Assembly: GCA_025618425.1 (NCBI GenBank)
Contig: CM046835.1
Location: 20,779,076-20,843,075, forward strand
Direction: 5' to 3'
Length of the DNA stretch: 64,000 nt
DNA from: Heliocidaris tuberculata
Taxonomy: Eukaryota; Echinodermata; Echinoidea; Camarodonta; Echinometridae
Each line of letters begins with the position of its first letter. The stretch's first letter is position 1. This document shows positions 54,623 to 64,000 of this stretch, in pieces. Below the pieces are notes generated by a model. That model made no database searches. It had not been told where the DNA came from and was given only the letters and a program-made list of their open reading frames with translations. A program made the position numbers and the translations under genes.

Positions 54623-55660
54623 CTTTCTCAAATTTGCGTAAACGATATGAAAGAAGGACTTCTCAATAGCAAATGTTGGATAGATGTTGTTCTTCTGCCA
54701 ATTCGTCATTAATGTGTTCCTTTTATCAGAGAAAATTCTTGCAAGGACGAGAAAAGGAAGCATAATGTAGCGCAAATTGGAATTCTCTTGCTTGAGGACA
54801 AACAGATTTTATCATTGAGATTGCTCAAAGGCAGTTTCTTTTTTCTTTCTCTTTTTTTGGTTGTTGTTGTTGTTGTTGTTGTTTGTTTTTTTTTTGCTAT
54901 GGAATCGAAGGTAACAGTAATGTTAAAATGTCATGGATAATCAGAGTTCGATAAAAGCAGCGATCTTTTCACAAATGAAAAGGACGATTTCATGTCTGTT
55001 CATTCGTGAAAGGTAATGTTTTATAGTTATAGCAAAATGACAAAACACAACAGCGGTGCACAGTTTTGTGGGTCGATAAAGCCAGAAAGCAAAGGCTATT
55101 TAATTAAATCAATTTGGCTTAAATTAACGCTTTATATAACAACGGCGAAGAAATTGAATCAAATTGTCAGTTAATAGTCATAAGTTCTTTATCATACATT
55201 AAACTTCATTTGTGTATTGATGGCATAATGAACTGAAAATTTTAAATGAAATCTATCTATCAATGTATCTTCCACCAGTTCGGAGGTTGATTACAACATT
55301 TTCCAAACATCTCTGCTCTAAAATAAAATAAGATTTTAAAACATAAATTAACAATCCCCCTTCAACATACGGAACAAAACTTTGCTTTTAAAGTTATTAG
55401 TGTTCTTCCCTTTCAATTCTGAATTGAATTAAGAACAATTCTAACAAAGAAGAACATTTTTATAGATTTGATAGTTCTTCCATTGTAAAATATTGTTCTT
55501 TTCATTCATATATGGTAATACTCACATAATGAGCTGTAAGCTCAGATTCATAACATTGTAGTACCCTGTAAAAATATCATGAATTTATGCAATTCAAAAA
55601 CATTAATACAGTTGAAACTACTGTCGTATTCTTTTAGTAATCGTTTAAACATAATAATTG

Positions 55661-55905
55661 AGGAGGCACGATGGCTTAGTGGTAGAGCAGTGGTCTCGTA
55701 ACTGGGAGGACCCGGGTTCGAAACTACGTGAATGCGCTAGTGCCCTTTGGTAAGACATCAATCCTCATAACCAAGTCCCTCGGAGAGGACTTAAGGTCAT
55801 CGGTCACCGGGTTGCTTACTTACAAGCTTACGCGTGCCTTCTTAGCAGTCAAGTAAAATAGACCTTTAAACCTTTTCAACCTTTTTCAAACCTTTTCAAA
55901 TTGGA
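55661..55905 (+). mobile_element. tRNA-derived SINE, full copy
   Basis: Head AGGAGGCACGATGGCTTAGT with box A TGGCTTAGTGG (55672-55682) and box B GGTTCGAAACT (55715-55725), about 33 bp apart as in tRNAs. A ~130-bp body follows (CAAGTCCCTCGGAGAGGACT ... CTTAGCAGTCAAGTAAAATA). The tail is repeated AAACCTTTTCA (55867-55900). The tail repeat resembles the CCTTGAA tails of the repeats at 6291 and 15982, so the same LINE machinery may mobilise them. It is not a tRNA, because no acceptor stem follows box B. Confidence 0.8.
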
Positions 55906-57242
55906 AAGCTTATATTGCATGGGCCAAGAAAGAAGGAAAGTGTGACAAACGACGTCAACCTTGCAACAGTTTTTTAATTGTCAGATTCGGTAAGCCACAA
56001 CAAAATGGAAGTGCAGCAATACCCATCAGCCCATTGCTCCCTTGCGTCCCAAAGAAGAGGAACCTGGCAGTGTAGTCATTTCATCTAGCATGTTTTCTCA
56101 AAGCTATTTAAAAGTATCCTTTGAGCTTATCCATGAAATAGGTATAATCTATGACTGCAGTAAATACATTGTGAGATCTAGTCAGAACAGTGGGCAGTCA
56201 AGTAATGACATGGAAAAAAAAAATCCTGAGGATATGCAAATTTCCTACTTTTATCCTACTTTCTCTCTCCTGAATCCTACTTTTCTCCCTACTATTTCTG
56301 AAATTTTGAACCTACTTTTCTCCTACTTTTTTCCTTTGGTGTGCTTGAAAGCCTGAAGTAAAGCAAAGCAAAACAGGTGCCATTAGCAGTGTATACTTGT
56401 AGCATTTGGTGACAGAACAGTAAGAATAAGTATCACGTACGTATAAAGGCAATCATTTCTGCATTACTTTTTGGCAGTACTTTATTTCGTCTCCCTTTCT
56501 TTTCATTAGTACCTTAAAACAAACATCCTGTCCGGGTATTTTTGCTAACAGTGCAGCATTACATCCTCCCCTGGTCATGTTGTTTCATCAAAAATAGGTC
56601 GATATTGAAGGAAACTAATGTCTCTAGCAAAGCGCCTGGGATAACCATCCGATCTGAGCCCGAACTCTTGTAGCACACATCTATAACCCTGGATTAGAAA
56701 GGGTGTAAGGTTAGCCCCTCCTAGGGCTTAAGAAAGGGAGCATGAACCTCTTTTTGCTCGAGCTAACATTTCTCTTTTCGATGGATTCATTCGATCCACG
56801 TATATAGATTGAGGGATCATGAGGTTCATACAACACGACTGTTCGACGCTCTCTGTATAATCAAGGAGTTATCACAGAACTCCTTGGTATAATCAGGCCA
56901 AGGACTACGGCGAGAGGGGTGCGGTATTCCACTTTGAAATACAGCTCGTCTCCTTTTAAATTATTTGGGGAAAAGAGTTGGAGAAATACAGGTTTCATGA
57001 TGACTGAAGAAAGATTCTGTTCTTGGCTGATATGTGTAATTTACAGAGGTACTTTCATTCAAACTGTTATGCGCAAATACATTATCTCTCTCTCTCTCTC
57101 TATCTTTTTTTTCCCTCTCTCTGTCTATCTTTACTCTCTCTCTCCCTCCCCCCCCCCCCTCTCTCTCTCTCTCTTTCTCCCTCCCTCTTTTGCTCTCTCT
57201 GTACTCTACATTTTTCTTCACCCTCCACCGGCTGAGTCTTTG
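55906..57242. other. Intergenic stretch with TCCTACTTT repeats and CT tract
   Basis: TCCTACTTT-type words repeat about five times at 56247-56328. A CT-rich tract with a C-run lies at 57086-57200. No gene was recognised. Confidence 0.45.
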
Positions 57243-57319
57243 CCGCAAACACCTACTACTACTATCCTAGTAGTAGTAGTAGTACTACTACTACTGCTAC
57301 TATACTACTACTACTACTG

Positions 57320-57369
<50 letters not shown>

Positions 57370-57645
57370 GCTACTACTACTACTACTACTATATATTACA
57401 CTACTACTCCTACTACTATACTATACTACTACTACTGCTACCACAACTAGTATTATACTACTATTATACTACTTCTACTACTACTACTACTACTACTACT
57501 TCTTCTTCTTCTTCTTCTTCTTCTCCTCCTCCTCCTCCTCCTCCTCTTCTTTCTTCTTCTTCTTCTTCTTCTTCTTCTTCTTCTTCTTCTTCTTCTTCTT
57601 CTTCTTCTTTTTCTCCTCCTCCTCCTTCTTCTTCTTCCTCATCTA
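57243..57645. repeat. Long trinucleotide tract (TAC)n then (CTT)n/(CTC)n
   Basis: About 260 bp of imperfect TAC/TAG trinucleotides (a TAGTAGTAG/TACTACTAC inversion at 57268-57297 can pair), then about 140 bp of CTT with CTC blocks. The long homopolymeric frames across it are artefacts. Confidence 0.95.
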
Positions 57646-58837
57646 ATGTTACTACTACGACCCTCAATTACCCATAACCTATTTCTATCCATTACATTCA
57701 GTGCTATTTCTACACACTCACCTTGTTGTATGTCATAGTATTGTGCCACCTATCTGTCATTAAGGGATAATAAGCACGGCTTGCCTTTCAATCCGCTTAG
57801 AAATAATCCACGTGACCACTTTCGTTTCAGAGCTGCACATCGGAGATTCAGAGCACACATATAGAGCACTATCATTCATTGTCAGTCATTATGAAGGAAG
57901 AAATGGTATAGTCACAAGCGAATCCACATGGGTAAAATATCAGCCCCCCCCCCCCCCCCTTTGAAATAAGAATGTCACTGTCGCCAATAATTTACGCTAC
58001 AATACTTAGGGATCATGGACTTCACGGACATGGGCGTGGAGTGTTGGTTCTGAACCAACTCACTACATACTTTAACTTTTCGATAGCGCATTTAATAGTA
58101 ATGAAATTTTCGGGGTGTTATATAATGTCCACATTGTTGTTCACTATTCCCTTAAGCTTTCAAACATTTTTAAAGTGTTGATTCCGCGTTGGCGCGCTTT
58201 TACCGGTATAAGTAAGGCGTCTAGATCAGAGTTGCATTCATCCACGCTTATGGTGGGAGTGGAGCTCAATCCCTGGTATTACTGGCCGGTATGAATGCAG
58301 TGTCCTGTTCTGAAACTCTCATTTGATAGCTGTATTATGTTCTAAAGAGAACGTCGTATAGTATCCGTTGTGTTATAAAATAGTGAAAATAATCCAAGTT
58401 GGCACGATTACGATTTCCAGATTATAGAAAAGGCGCTTCCTCTACCCCATTCTCATGATTTTCGGTAATGTGCATACATGTATACGAACTTTGAGATTTC
58501 TGCCATGTAATAATCCGTTTGTTCCAGATAGATGCTATATATATATATTTCAGCCTGGATGCCATTTTCTAGTTTGTCATCGGTAACTCCATCAGGTAAA
58601 AATATGTCAGGATCCCAGTTCTATAATTGAAAAATAAAAGTCTCTCTCATAGCCAAGAGAATCGGTATGTTGAGTACCTGCAGTGAAATTGCATGAGTTT
58701 AAAAAGACATCGTTTTTCTGATTTGGGGATCATACGGTGAAGGGAATTCCCCATGTGCATTTATTTGTACCTTCTTATCTCAAACCACATACCAAAGTAT
58801 GACATATGGGAGAAGAGATATGCAGAAAGAAGAAGAA
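57646..58837. other. Intergenic stretch, nothing recognised
   Basis: A C-run lies at 57944-57959. No gene or repeat boundary was recognised. Confidence 0.45.
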
Positions 58838-58843
58838 GAAGAA

Positions 58844-58887
<44 letters not shown>
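58838..58887. repeat. (GAA)n/(GA)n tract
   Basis: Short AGA/GA purine repeat. Confidence 0.9.
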
Positions 58888-58888
<1 letters not shown>

Positions 58889-58983
58889 TGTTAGAGGGAG
58901 TTGAAATAGAGGAAACTAGTTCGAAGTGGTTAACTCTCTCATTAGCATTACCACGTTCATAAATATTCGTACACTGAAAAATC

Positions 58984-59720
58984 AATAGTTTAACATCTAA
59001 AGAAGATTTCAGCTTCTTTCAGCTGAAAACAACAATGTGTATATACTGTCGAGATAACAAGGGAGTCGAAAAGATGGGTTATGTACGGGGGTGAAGGCAA
59101 GAAGGCGAAGCTATGAATCGTACCTTAAAGGGATATCCTTTTCTTCACGGGTCTAAAGTAAGGACTGTATCGTTCGACATCTACCGTAGATTGTAGCCCC
59201 TTTTAGCTGATGAATGACCTACAGGGAAAATAATTAAAAGAGTGCAAAAGGACAGATGTATACAGAGAGAGAGAGAGAGAGAGGGGGGGGGGTGAGAAAA
59301 TGAAATTGTGATAATGTGAAGGGGATTATATACCCACTGTTTTACAATCTTGGTGGTTGCATTGTTTTAACATCTACGGTAGATTTCCGCTTTCCTTAGG
59401 TTATTATATTATATCTTTATTTTTTTTTTAATCCAGCTAAGATCAGTCAAAGAAAGACATATAAAAAGAGTGTGGGCAATGATGGGTATGGGGTAAGAAC
59501 CATGCTTTATATTTCAATCCAAGAATGAAAGTTGTTTACTGGTAGTTTAACATATACAGTAGATGTTACCGATGTTACCGATAATTCTCCTTTGTTCTTA
59601 TTTTTTTATATTTTTCATCATGTAAGATTTTCTTCTCACATAAGACATTTATCGGTTAAGGGACACTTTTATAATGGGTAAGGAAGTGGGGATACATACT
59701 ATGAGAGAAATGTTAAAAGG
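58984..59720. repeat. Ancient ~185-bp tandem repeats, about four units
   Basis: A motif of the form GTTTAACATCTACGGTAGAT recurs at about 58988, 59172, 59364 and 59544 (spacings 180-192 bp). It is followed in each unit by TT(T/G)C(A/C)GCTT-like sequence and later by AAAAGAGTG or GGGTATGGGG-like words. Units are strongly diverged. The second unit boundary also shows the inverted core ATCTACCGTAGAT. One unit has gained a GA/G microsatellite (59266-59291). Confidence 0.5.
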
Positions 59721-60284
59721 GCTGTCTTGCGAACGATCGAAATTCACCGTGTGTCTACATATTGTGCGAATACGACAACTATAGCATCCTGTATATCTTG
59801 AGTACTTTAATTACACACGCACGTAAAATAGTAGGAGGCTTCTACCAATATTTATAAAAGGGGGAAGGGGGACATCCCCCACAGACGTGGACGAAACGTA
59901 TTTGTGCAGCCCTGTGTGCTTAATAGTAGCCCCATCACAAGCTGTACTATTTTTTCCCCTGGGCCTTCAAATGGGAGGCGTAGGCGGGCTCAGTAAGCTG
60001 GATAAGCCACTGATAATGGTGATAATTATTAGAATGCCCCCCCCCCCCACGGCCTTTGACATCGAAACCTCAACACGCCCCTACACGTGTTCTCATTCAT
60101 CGCCTTCGCCTATGGTTTGCTTATGTGTTTATGTCGAGAGTTAGTCAAACACCGAGCTCGTAATGAGGAGAAACGTCCCAACGTCTTTCCGCGTGATCCA
60201 TCAACGTAAAAGAAGAGGATGAGTTTATTTATTGAGTCCGTTCAGGCTTGAGACAAGCAGAGAACCCGTAACGCTATTCTGCTT
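59721..60284. other. Intergenic stretch, nothing recognised
   Basis: A C-run lies at 60038-60048. No gene was recognised. Confidence 0.45.
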
Positions 60285-60515
60285 GGATACCTAGGCCACC
60301 AGGGTCGGAGTAATATGTTTTCTTGATACCTGTAGGCCACCAGAGTCGGCGTAAAGTGTTTTCGTGATAAGGCTATAAGCCACCAAAGTTGGTTTCGAAT
60401 GTTTATTAACGGCACAGTCAGTGTGAAATGTTATATTGATACCCAAAAGCCGCCAGAGTTCGCTTAAAATGTTTTTTTGATACCTAGGCCACCAGAGTCG
60501 TCCTGAAGTGTTTTC
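60285..60515. repeat. ~46-bp degenerate minisatellite
   Basis: About five units carry GGCCACCAGAGTCGG (variants GCCACCAAAGTTGG, GCCGCCAGAGTTCG), TGTTTTCTTGATACC and spacer. The fourth unit has lost the CCACCAGAG core. Confidence 0.8.
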
Positions 60516-60595
60516 ATGTTGAAAATGCTTACAGTCTCTATTCTCTTGATACACCCATGTAGTAAGAATAAAGAAATTGTGGTATCACGGGAGAA

Positions 60596-60710
60596 GTACA
60601 CTGCAAAAATTGGGGTGTTAAATCAACACCAATCGGTGTTCATATATGACCGACGGTCATATATGAACACCGATTGGTGTTAATTCAACACCCTAGTTTT
60701 TGCAGTGTAC
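60596..60710. mobile_element. 115-bp near-perfect palindrome (foldback MITE)
   Basis: Ends GTACACTGCAAAAA and TTTTTGCAGTGTAC. The inner arms are CAACACCAATCGGTGTTCAT and ATGAACACCGATTGGTGTT, meeting at CCGACGG (about 60650-60656). Only a few mismatches are visible across both 50-bp arms. Confidence 0.85.
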
Positions 60711-60799
60711 TGACCTGTCGATGATTGATTGACTGGCTTGATTATTCTATTTTCTCATTGCCTACTCAGAGACTGCATAGTGAATATATGTATATATAT

Positions 60800-60842
60800 A
60801 GAGAGAGAGGGGAGAGAGAGGGGGGGGGGGGGGAGAAAGAGG

Positions 60843-60869
<27 letters not shown>
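60800..60869. repeat. (GA)n/G-run tract
   Basis: GA blocks around a 13-base G-run at about 60821-60833, preceded by a short TA repeat. Confidence 0.9.
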
Positions 60870-60875
<6 letters not shown>

Positions 60876-62034
60876 ATGGAGTGAAAGAAAAAGAGTGATG
60901 AATATGTTATAAATGTTGTAACAAACTTTTGTAACAACCCAAATGCCTGCATGTGGAATTCACCACGGGAACATCACTTGATGTTTTGGTCCATCACCCC
61001 CATCCAAATACCACACTGCGGCCAAATAATCTCTAAGTGCTCTAGCCGCAAGCCCGCAATGAGTACCCCTTTTTCAAAGTACTTCAAGCAATACTTCGCA
61101 TAAAGTGCACTCTTTTGACTCCACTTTTCTTAAAAGGCGAAATCACTTTGGAATCATGCCCCGCTTTTTTGAAACGTCAATTTTATAACAGATGAAATTT
61201 TCTCCCAAGGCTAATTTTTTGGGGGGTACAGTTTCGAGTGAATATAAAAGTAGAAAATCCCTAACTGCCAGTATTAATAAGATGTAGCATGTAACATAAC
61301 ACAATATATCGAAGTATTTCTTATTACCGTTTTGGACCTTATATCATCCTTTCTAATCCTCTGAAAGATCTAAATAAAACTGTGTCCAAAATCTTACAAA
61401 AGTGTTTTTCACTCATCCCACGGTAAAAAAGAAGAAGTATTTGTTATGGAAAAAAAGTTACTGAGTAAAAGAGAGAAATTAAAGGTCACAAAATCCGTGT
61501 CCATGGATTTTAAATACCTTATAAAATGCATATCTGTAGAATAATTTGCCAATGATTTGCATATATTCGAATGAAAACACAGGCTGAAATAAGTATTCGT
61601 CCAACATGCAGTGCAGATGATTACATAACAACGTTCTCTGTGTAGACCTGAGCTCGTCATCAAGCCCTAGTTTCTCTTTTTTCTTTAGTATGGGTTGAAA
61701 TAGCTTGCAGATAAACACTAATGAAAAATCTAAAGGTTGCCAGATGGGCATGCTAGATGTATACCCATGAGTGAAAACAATTCAAGCAATGCTGACGGGT
61801 TGATTCAGTCTCAAAATAAATGCAGGACACCTTCTTAATGGTAACCACATTTGCAATGTCTCAAACTTGATAATGATTGTTGTTCGAGTCTGGAAAGCAT
61901 CTGCTGCCATCATGTGGTCGCAACGTGACAGTTTGAATCCATCGATGTAAACCATTACTCCACAATGATAACAAATGCGGTAATAGTCCGATGGTGGATT
62001 TGAAGTTTTGATTTTTTGTTGTTGCTATTTTCAT
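60870..62034. other. Intergenic stretch, nothing recognised
   Basis: Short minus-strand frames at 61409-61751 have no domain. Nothing else was recognised. Confidence 0.45.
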
Positions 62035-62235
62035 TGTTATTATTCTTATTTCCGTCATCATCATCATCATCATCATCATCATTATCATTATGACAATCAT
62101 TATCGTTATTGTTATTGTTAATATTATTATGACAATTATCATTTTGTGTTGGTTTTATTATCATAATCATTATTATTGCTATCATCTTTATTATCATATA
62201 ATCATCATCGTCATTATTATGATGATGATTATTGT
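62035..62235. repeat. Imperfect (ATC)/(ATT) trinucleotide tract
   Basis: TCATCATCATCATC core at about 62057-62081 with flanking ATTATTATC variants on both sides. Confidence 0.9.
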
Positions 62236-62361
62236 TGTTTTCGTCAAATCAACATGAAATAGTTTCACAGGAGCGGAAGAAGTTCATTCAATAATTATTT
62301 CCTTCAGGCATTCAGCTTTGACATATCAAGATTCTCTCATTAACAAATAAGAATTATAAAC

Positions 62362-62737
62362 TTAAAGATAAAATTGAGTTCTGGTCATGATATTGAATTG
62401 TGAAAGAAACTGTCTCAAAGCAATTGGGAAAGGTTGATTATATCGCACATAATAAATGGTGTATGCTGTAAGGTCTTGAAATCACCAAAATGATAAGAAA
62501 TTGACTCAATTCTGCTGCAGATTCAAATGCACTGCACACAGGAATATGTTTATGGGACTACAAACAAATGTTTGGCCTGAAAAATTTCAGCTGTTTCTTG
62601 TCACATTTTGAATGTGAGGGCATTTGAAGAGCAATCCTTTTCAGGGGACATATCTACTATGATAATCTTCCAAACTAACAGAAGAATGAGAAAGCTCACT
62701 TTTTTGGACCTTTCCCAGAACTCAAGCATCCCTTTAA
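62362..62737 (-). mobile_element. TTAA-bounded MITE, family 1, copy 4 (inverted)
   Basis: Starts TTAAAGATAAAATTGAGTTC (TTAA 62362-62365) and ends CCAGAACTCAAGCATCCCTTTAA (TTAA 62734-62737), so it is the reverse complement of the copy at 12467. It is 376 bp long. It shares CATTTGAAGAGCAATCC, TAATCTTCCAAAC and AATGAGAAAGCTCA in inverse order. It lacks the 99-bp insertion of copy 1. Confidence 0.75.
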
Positions 62738-63115
62738 GGATTTTTTTTAAATGAGGTTTTTACACAATTGTTAAACATTGTAACAAACAAAGTTAATAGA
62801 TTTGAAGTGCGTTTTCTATTCACCCTTTATGAATTTATATAAAATAATGTCCGTCATTACCCTAAAGTTCTTGTATCGTTTTAATCTTATGGTCACTTTT
62901 TTTCAAACTATGACTGAATGTAAAAGCGGATTCTAGATTGTCAGAAAGGGGGTAGCGTAAACTAATATTCTTAGCCACTGTGTAACTTTTTTTTTTCTTT
63001 CAGAAGAGAGTGATTCTTTTTTTTTTCACTATGTTGAGCCATCTATGCAATGCGGGGCTACAGCTTACCCAAATGGCATTAATATTGTCCATATTCATTA
63101 GTGGAACACTGTTTT
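62738..63115. other. Intergenic stretch, nothing recognised
   Basis: AT-rich with short T-runs. Confidence 0.45.
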
Positions 63116-63231
63116 GCTAAAAAGTGTAACTTAGTTTTGTTAGTTGTTTTTTATACGAGACCATTGTTGTACTAAAAAGTGAAGCTTAGTTTTGTTAGTT
63201 GTTTTTTTAATTTCTTTATACGAGAACAAAA
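63116..63231. repeat. Short ~57-bp tandem duplication
   Basis: CTAAAAAGTG(T/A)A(A/G)CTTAGTTT, TGTTAGTTGTTTTTT and TATACGAGA occur twice in order, offset by about 57 bp. Confidence 0.75.
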
Positions 63232-64000
63232 TTATTAGACGACACAGATTAGTAGTATCAATTACATGTATGTTCTCATATGACTTGAAAAGCGTGCACA
63301 ATGCAATATGGTATAATTTCCCTTTGGACCTGGAAGGCTGCCAATTAATGTAGATGTACCAGAATGTAATAACAAGGGATATACAATCAGCTAGATTAGA
63401 AAAAAAGCTATCCAATGCCCGAAGGAAAGAACGTGTTTCATCATTGTGTTAGTTTTGTGTTTGAGGCTTTATAACATGAAAATATAAGTCCGTAAGGTAC
63501 GTTCAATTGTATTCTAGTCCATTCTGTGATAATTCTAGGAATCAGAACTTGTTATATAAACGAAAAAAAAAAAATCCGTGTCTTAAAAAAAGACAAAAAA
63601 ACTCTTTGGTTGTGTTTTTGTATTTTTCTTCGTGAGGCAAAACATGTGTGCATGCATTGGTGTATCTAGGGATTATGGCGCCCTAGGCAAAAAAAATGAG
63701 ATTGCGCCCCCCCCCCCCCCCCCCGTCCCCGGCCCCCACCTCCATCGCCCCAACTTACACGTTACTGTACAAGCGAAGGAGTGAAGCAATCGATCGTTAG
63801 AATTTTATGTTTTTAATCCTCAAAAGAAGTTATTTCTTATGTATTTTATGCACAGGAGAGCATGATATCGTGTGAAATAGTTTCAAATTTTAACATTGAT
63901 GAATGTCTTTTCTGTTCACTTCTTTCTCAAATCAGGCTCAAAATTAACGGTAACTAGGTAAAATATAGTCGAGGAATTTAGCAAGACAACCGGAAGTTTC
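63232..64000. other. Window end; poly-C and GGCGCCCTAGGC motif
   Basis: TGGTGTATCTAGGGATTATG then GGCGCCCTAGGC at 63659-63689 and a C-run at 63708-63724 look like the left part of another G/C-run-ended repeat that may continue past the window. No gene was recognised. Confidence 0.4.

Larger units (their letters stand above)
52319..55774. repeat. Triple tandem duplication of a 1152-bp segment
   Basis: Copies at 52319-53470, 53471-54622 and 54623-55774 (periods 1150 and 1152 bp) are nearly identical. Differences I can see are the length of a (TTG)n-T-run near 52555, 53707 and 54859; GTTAATAG versus GTTAAAAG; one C/T change before box B of the SINE; and CATTGCAG versus CATTGTAG. Each copy has about 1035 bp of AT-rich non-coding sequence followed by the first ~114 bp of a SINE. 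Only the last copy continues into the rest of the SINE. The breakpoint joins CCAA inside the SINE (AACCAAGTCCC) with CCAA at 52317-52320 (GCCCAACTTTC), suggesting microhomology at the duplication junction. Confidence 0.93.

Noticed and set aside
53420..54775. Identical 67-codon minus-strand frames at 53420-53623 and 54572-54775, considered as a duplicated gene
   Set aside because: They cross the SINE/flank junction of the tandem duplication and are absent where the junction is absent, so they are by-products of the duplication.
55661..55735. A functional tRNA gene
   Set aside because: The sequence after box B does not pair with the 5' end. A ~130-bp body and a repeated tail follow, as in SINEs.
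57460..57677. Poly-Tyr/poly-Ser and poly-Glu frames
   Set aside because: Produced by trinucleotide repeats (TAC, CTT) with no unique coding sequence.

Overview
This window looks like repeat-rich intergenic DNA from an animal genome. It is AT-rich and has no bacterial-style gene packing, ribosome-binding sites or operons. Every recognisable coding stretch belongs to a transposable element, and (GA)n, poly-G/poly-C and trinucleotide repeats are abundant. The mix (an L1/Tx1-like LINE, a PIF/Harbinger transposase, tRNA-derived SINEs, TTAA-bounded MITEs, hAT-like CAG...CTG ends, long hairpin repeats) fits a marine invertebrate. An echinoderm such as a sea urchin is my best guess, but it is an impression and not a demonstrated assignment. 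I found no host protein-coding exon, rRNA gene, functional tRNA, CRISPR array or prokaryotic feature.

Layout, 0-18 kb: a TIR element (402-833); the first of four copies of a TTAA-bounded MITE (1341-1829, itself carrying a 99-bp hairpin insertion flanked by 9-bp direct repeats); a 0.53-kb foldback built of short TTCGTAATTCCGAA-type units (3613-4141); degenerate MITE copy 2 (4681-5055); MITE copy 3 (12467-12854); a cluster of three small palindromic elements (13523-14015); a 5'-truncated LINE tail next to a (GT)n tract (15422-15955); and a second TTAA family (16327-18249) split by a 1.4-kb insertion that has its own inverted ends and internal repeats.

18-32 kb: a full-length LINE ORF2 on the minus strand (19694-23473, 1259 codons, open throughout, with endonuclease, reverse transcriptase and C-terminal zinc knuckle). 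Upstream of it lies a directly duplicated block (24360-26420) that could be a repeated LINE 5' region. Next come two ~0.5-kb elements in inverted orientation (26638-27141 and 31238-31716), with a further 1.05-kb TIR element (29790-30839) between them.

32-49 kb: diverged tandem copies (32784-33595), an opposite-strand copy of the second TTAA family (35203-35661), a minus-strand SINE, a small hairpin, and a PIF/Harbinger transposase gene (41492-42771) broken by a frame change with likely loss of about a dozen codons. It is flanked by unusual subterminal motif clusters (CCGAAT on the left, CAGTTG on the right). The right-hand cluster is interrupted by a CAG...CTG-ended element (43104-44984) whose interior is an 11-unit, 158-bp satellite. 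Further on are a ~300-bp TIR element, a 77-bp satellite with a 213-bp higher-order period (47409-48371) and a fragment of a second LINE lineage (48487-48843).

49-64 kb: GA-rich tracts, a triple tandem duplication of a 1152-bp segment that ends inside a tRNA-derived SINE (52319-55774), a long TAC/CTT trinucleotide tract, ancient ~185-bp tandem repeats, a 46-bp minisatellite, a 115-bp near-perfect palindrome and the inverted fourth MITE copy (62362-62737). There is no pathway here. The biology is one of transposons nested in transposons and of satellite birth.
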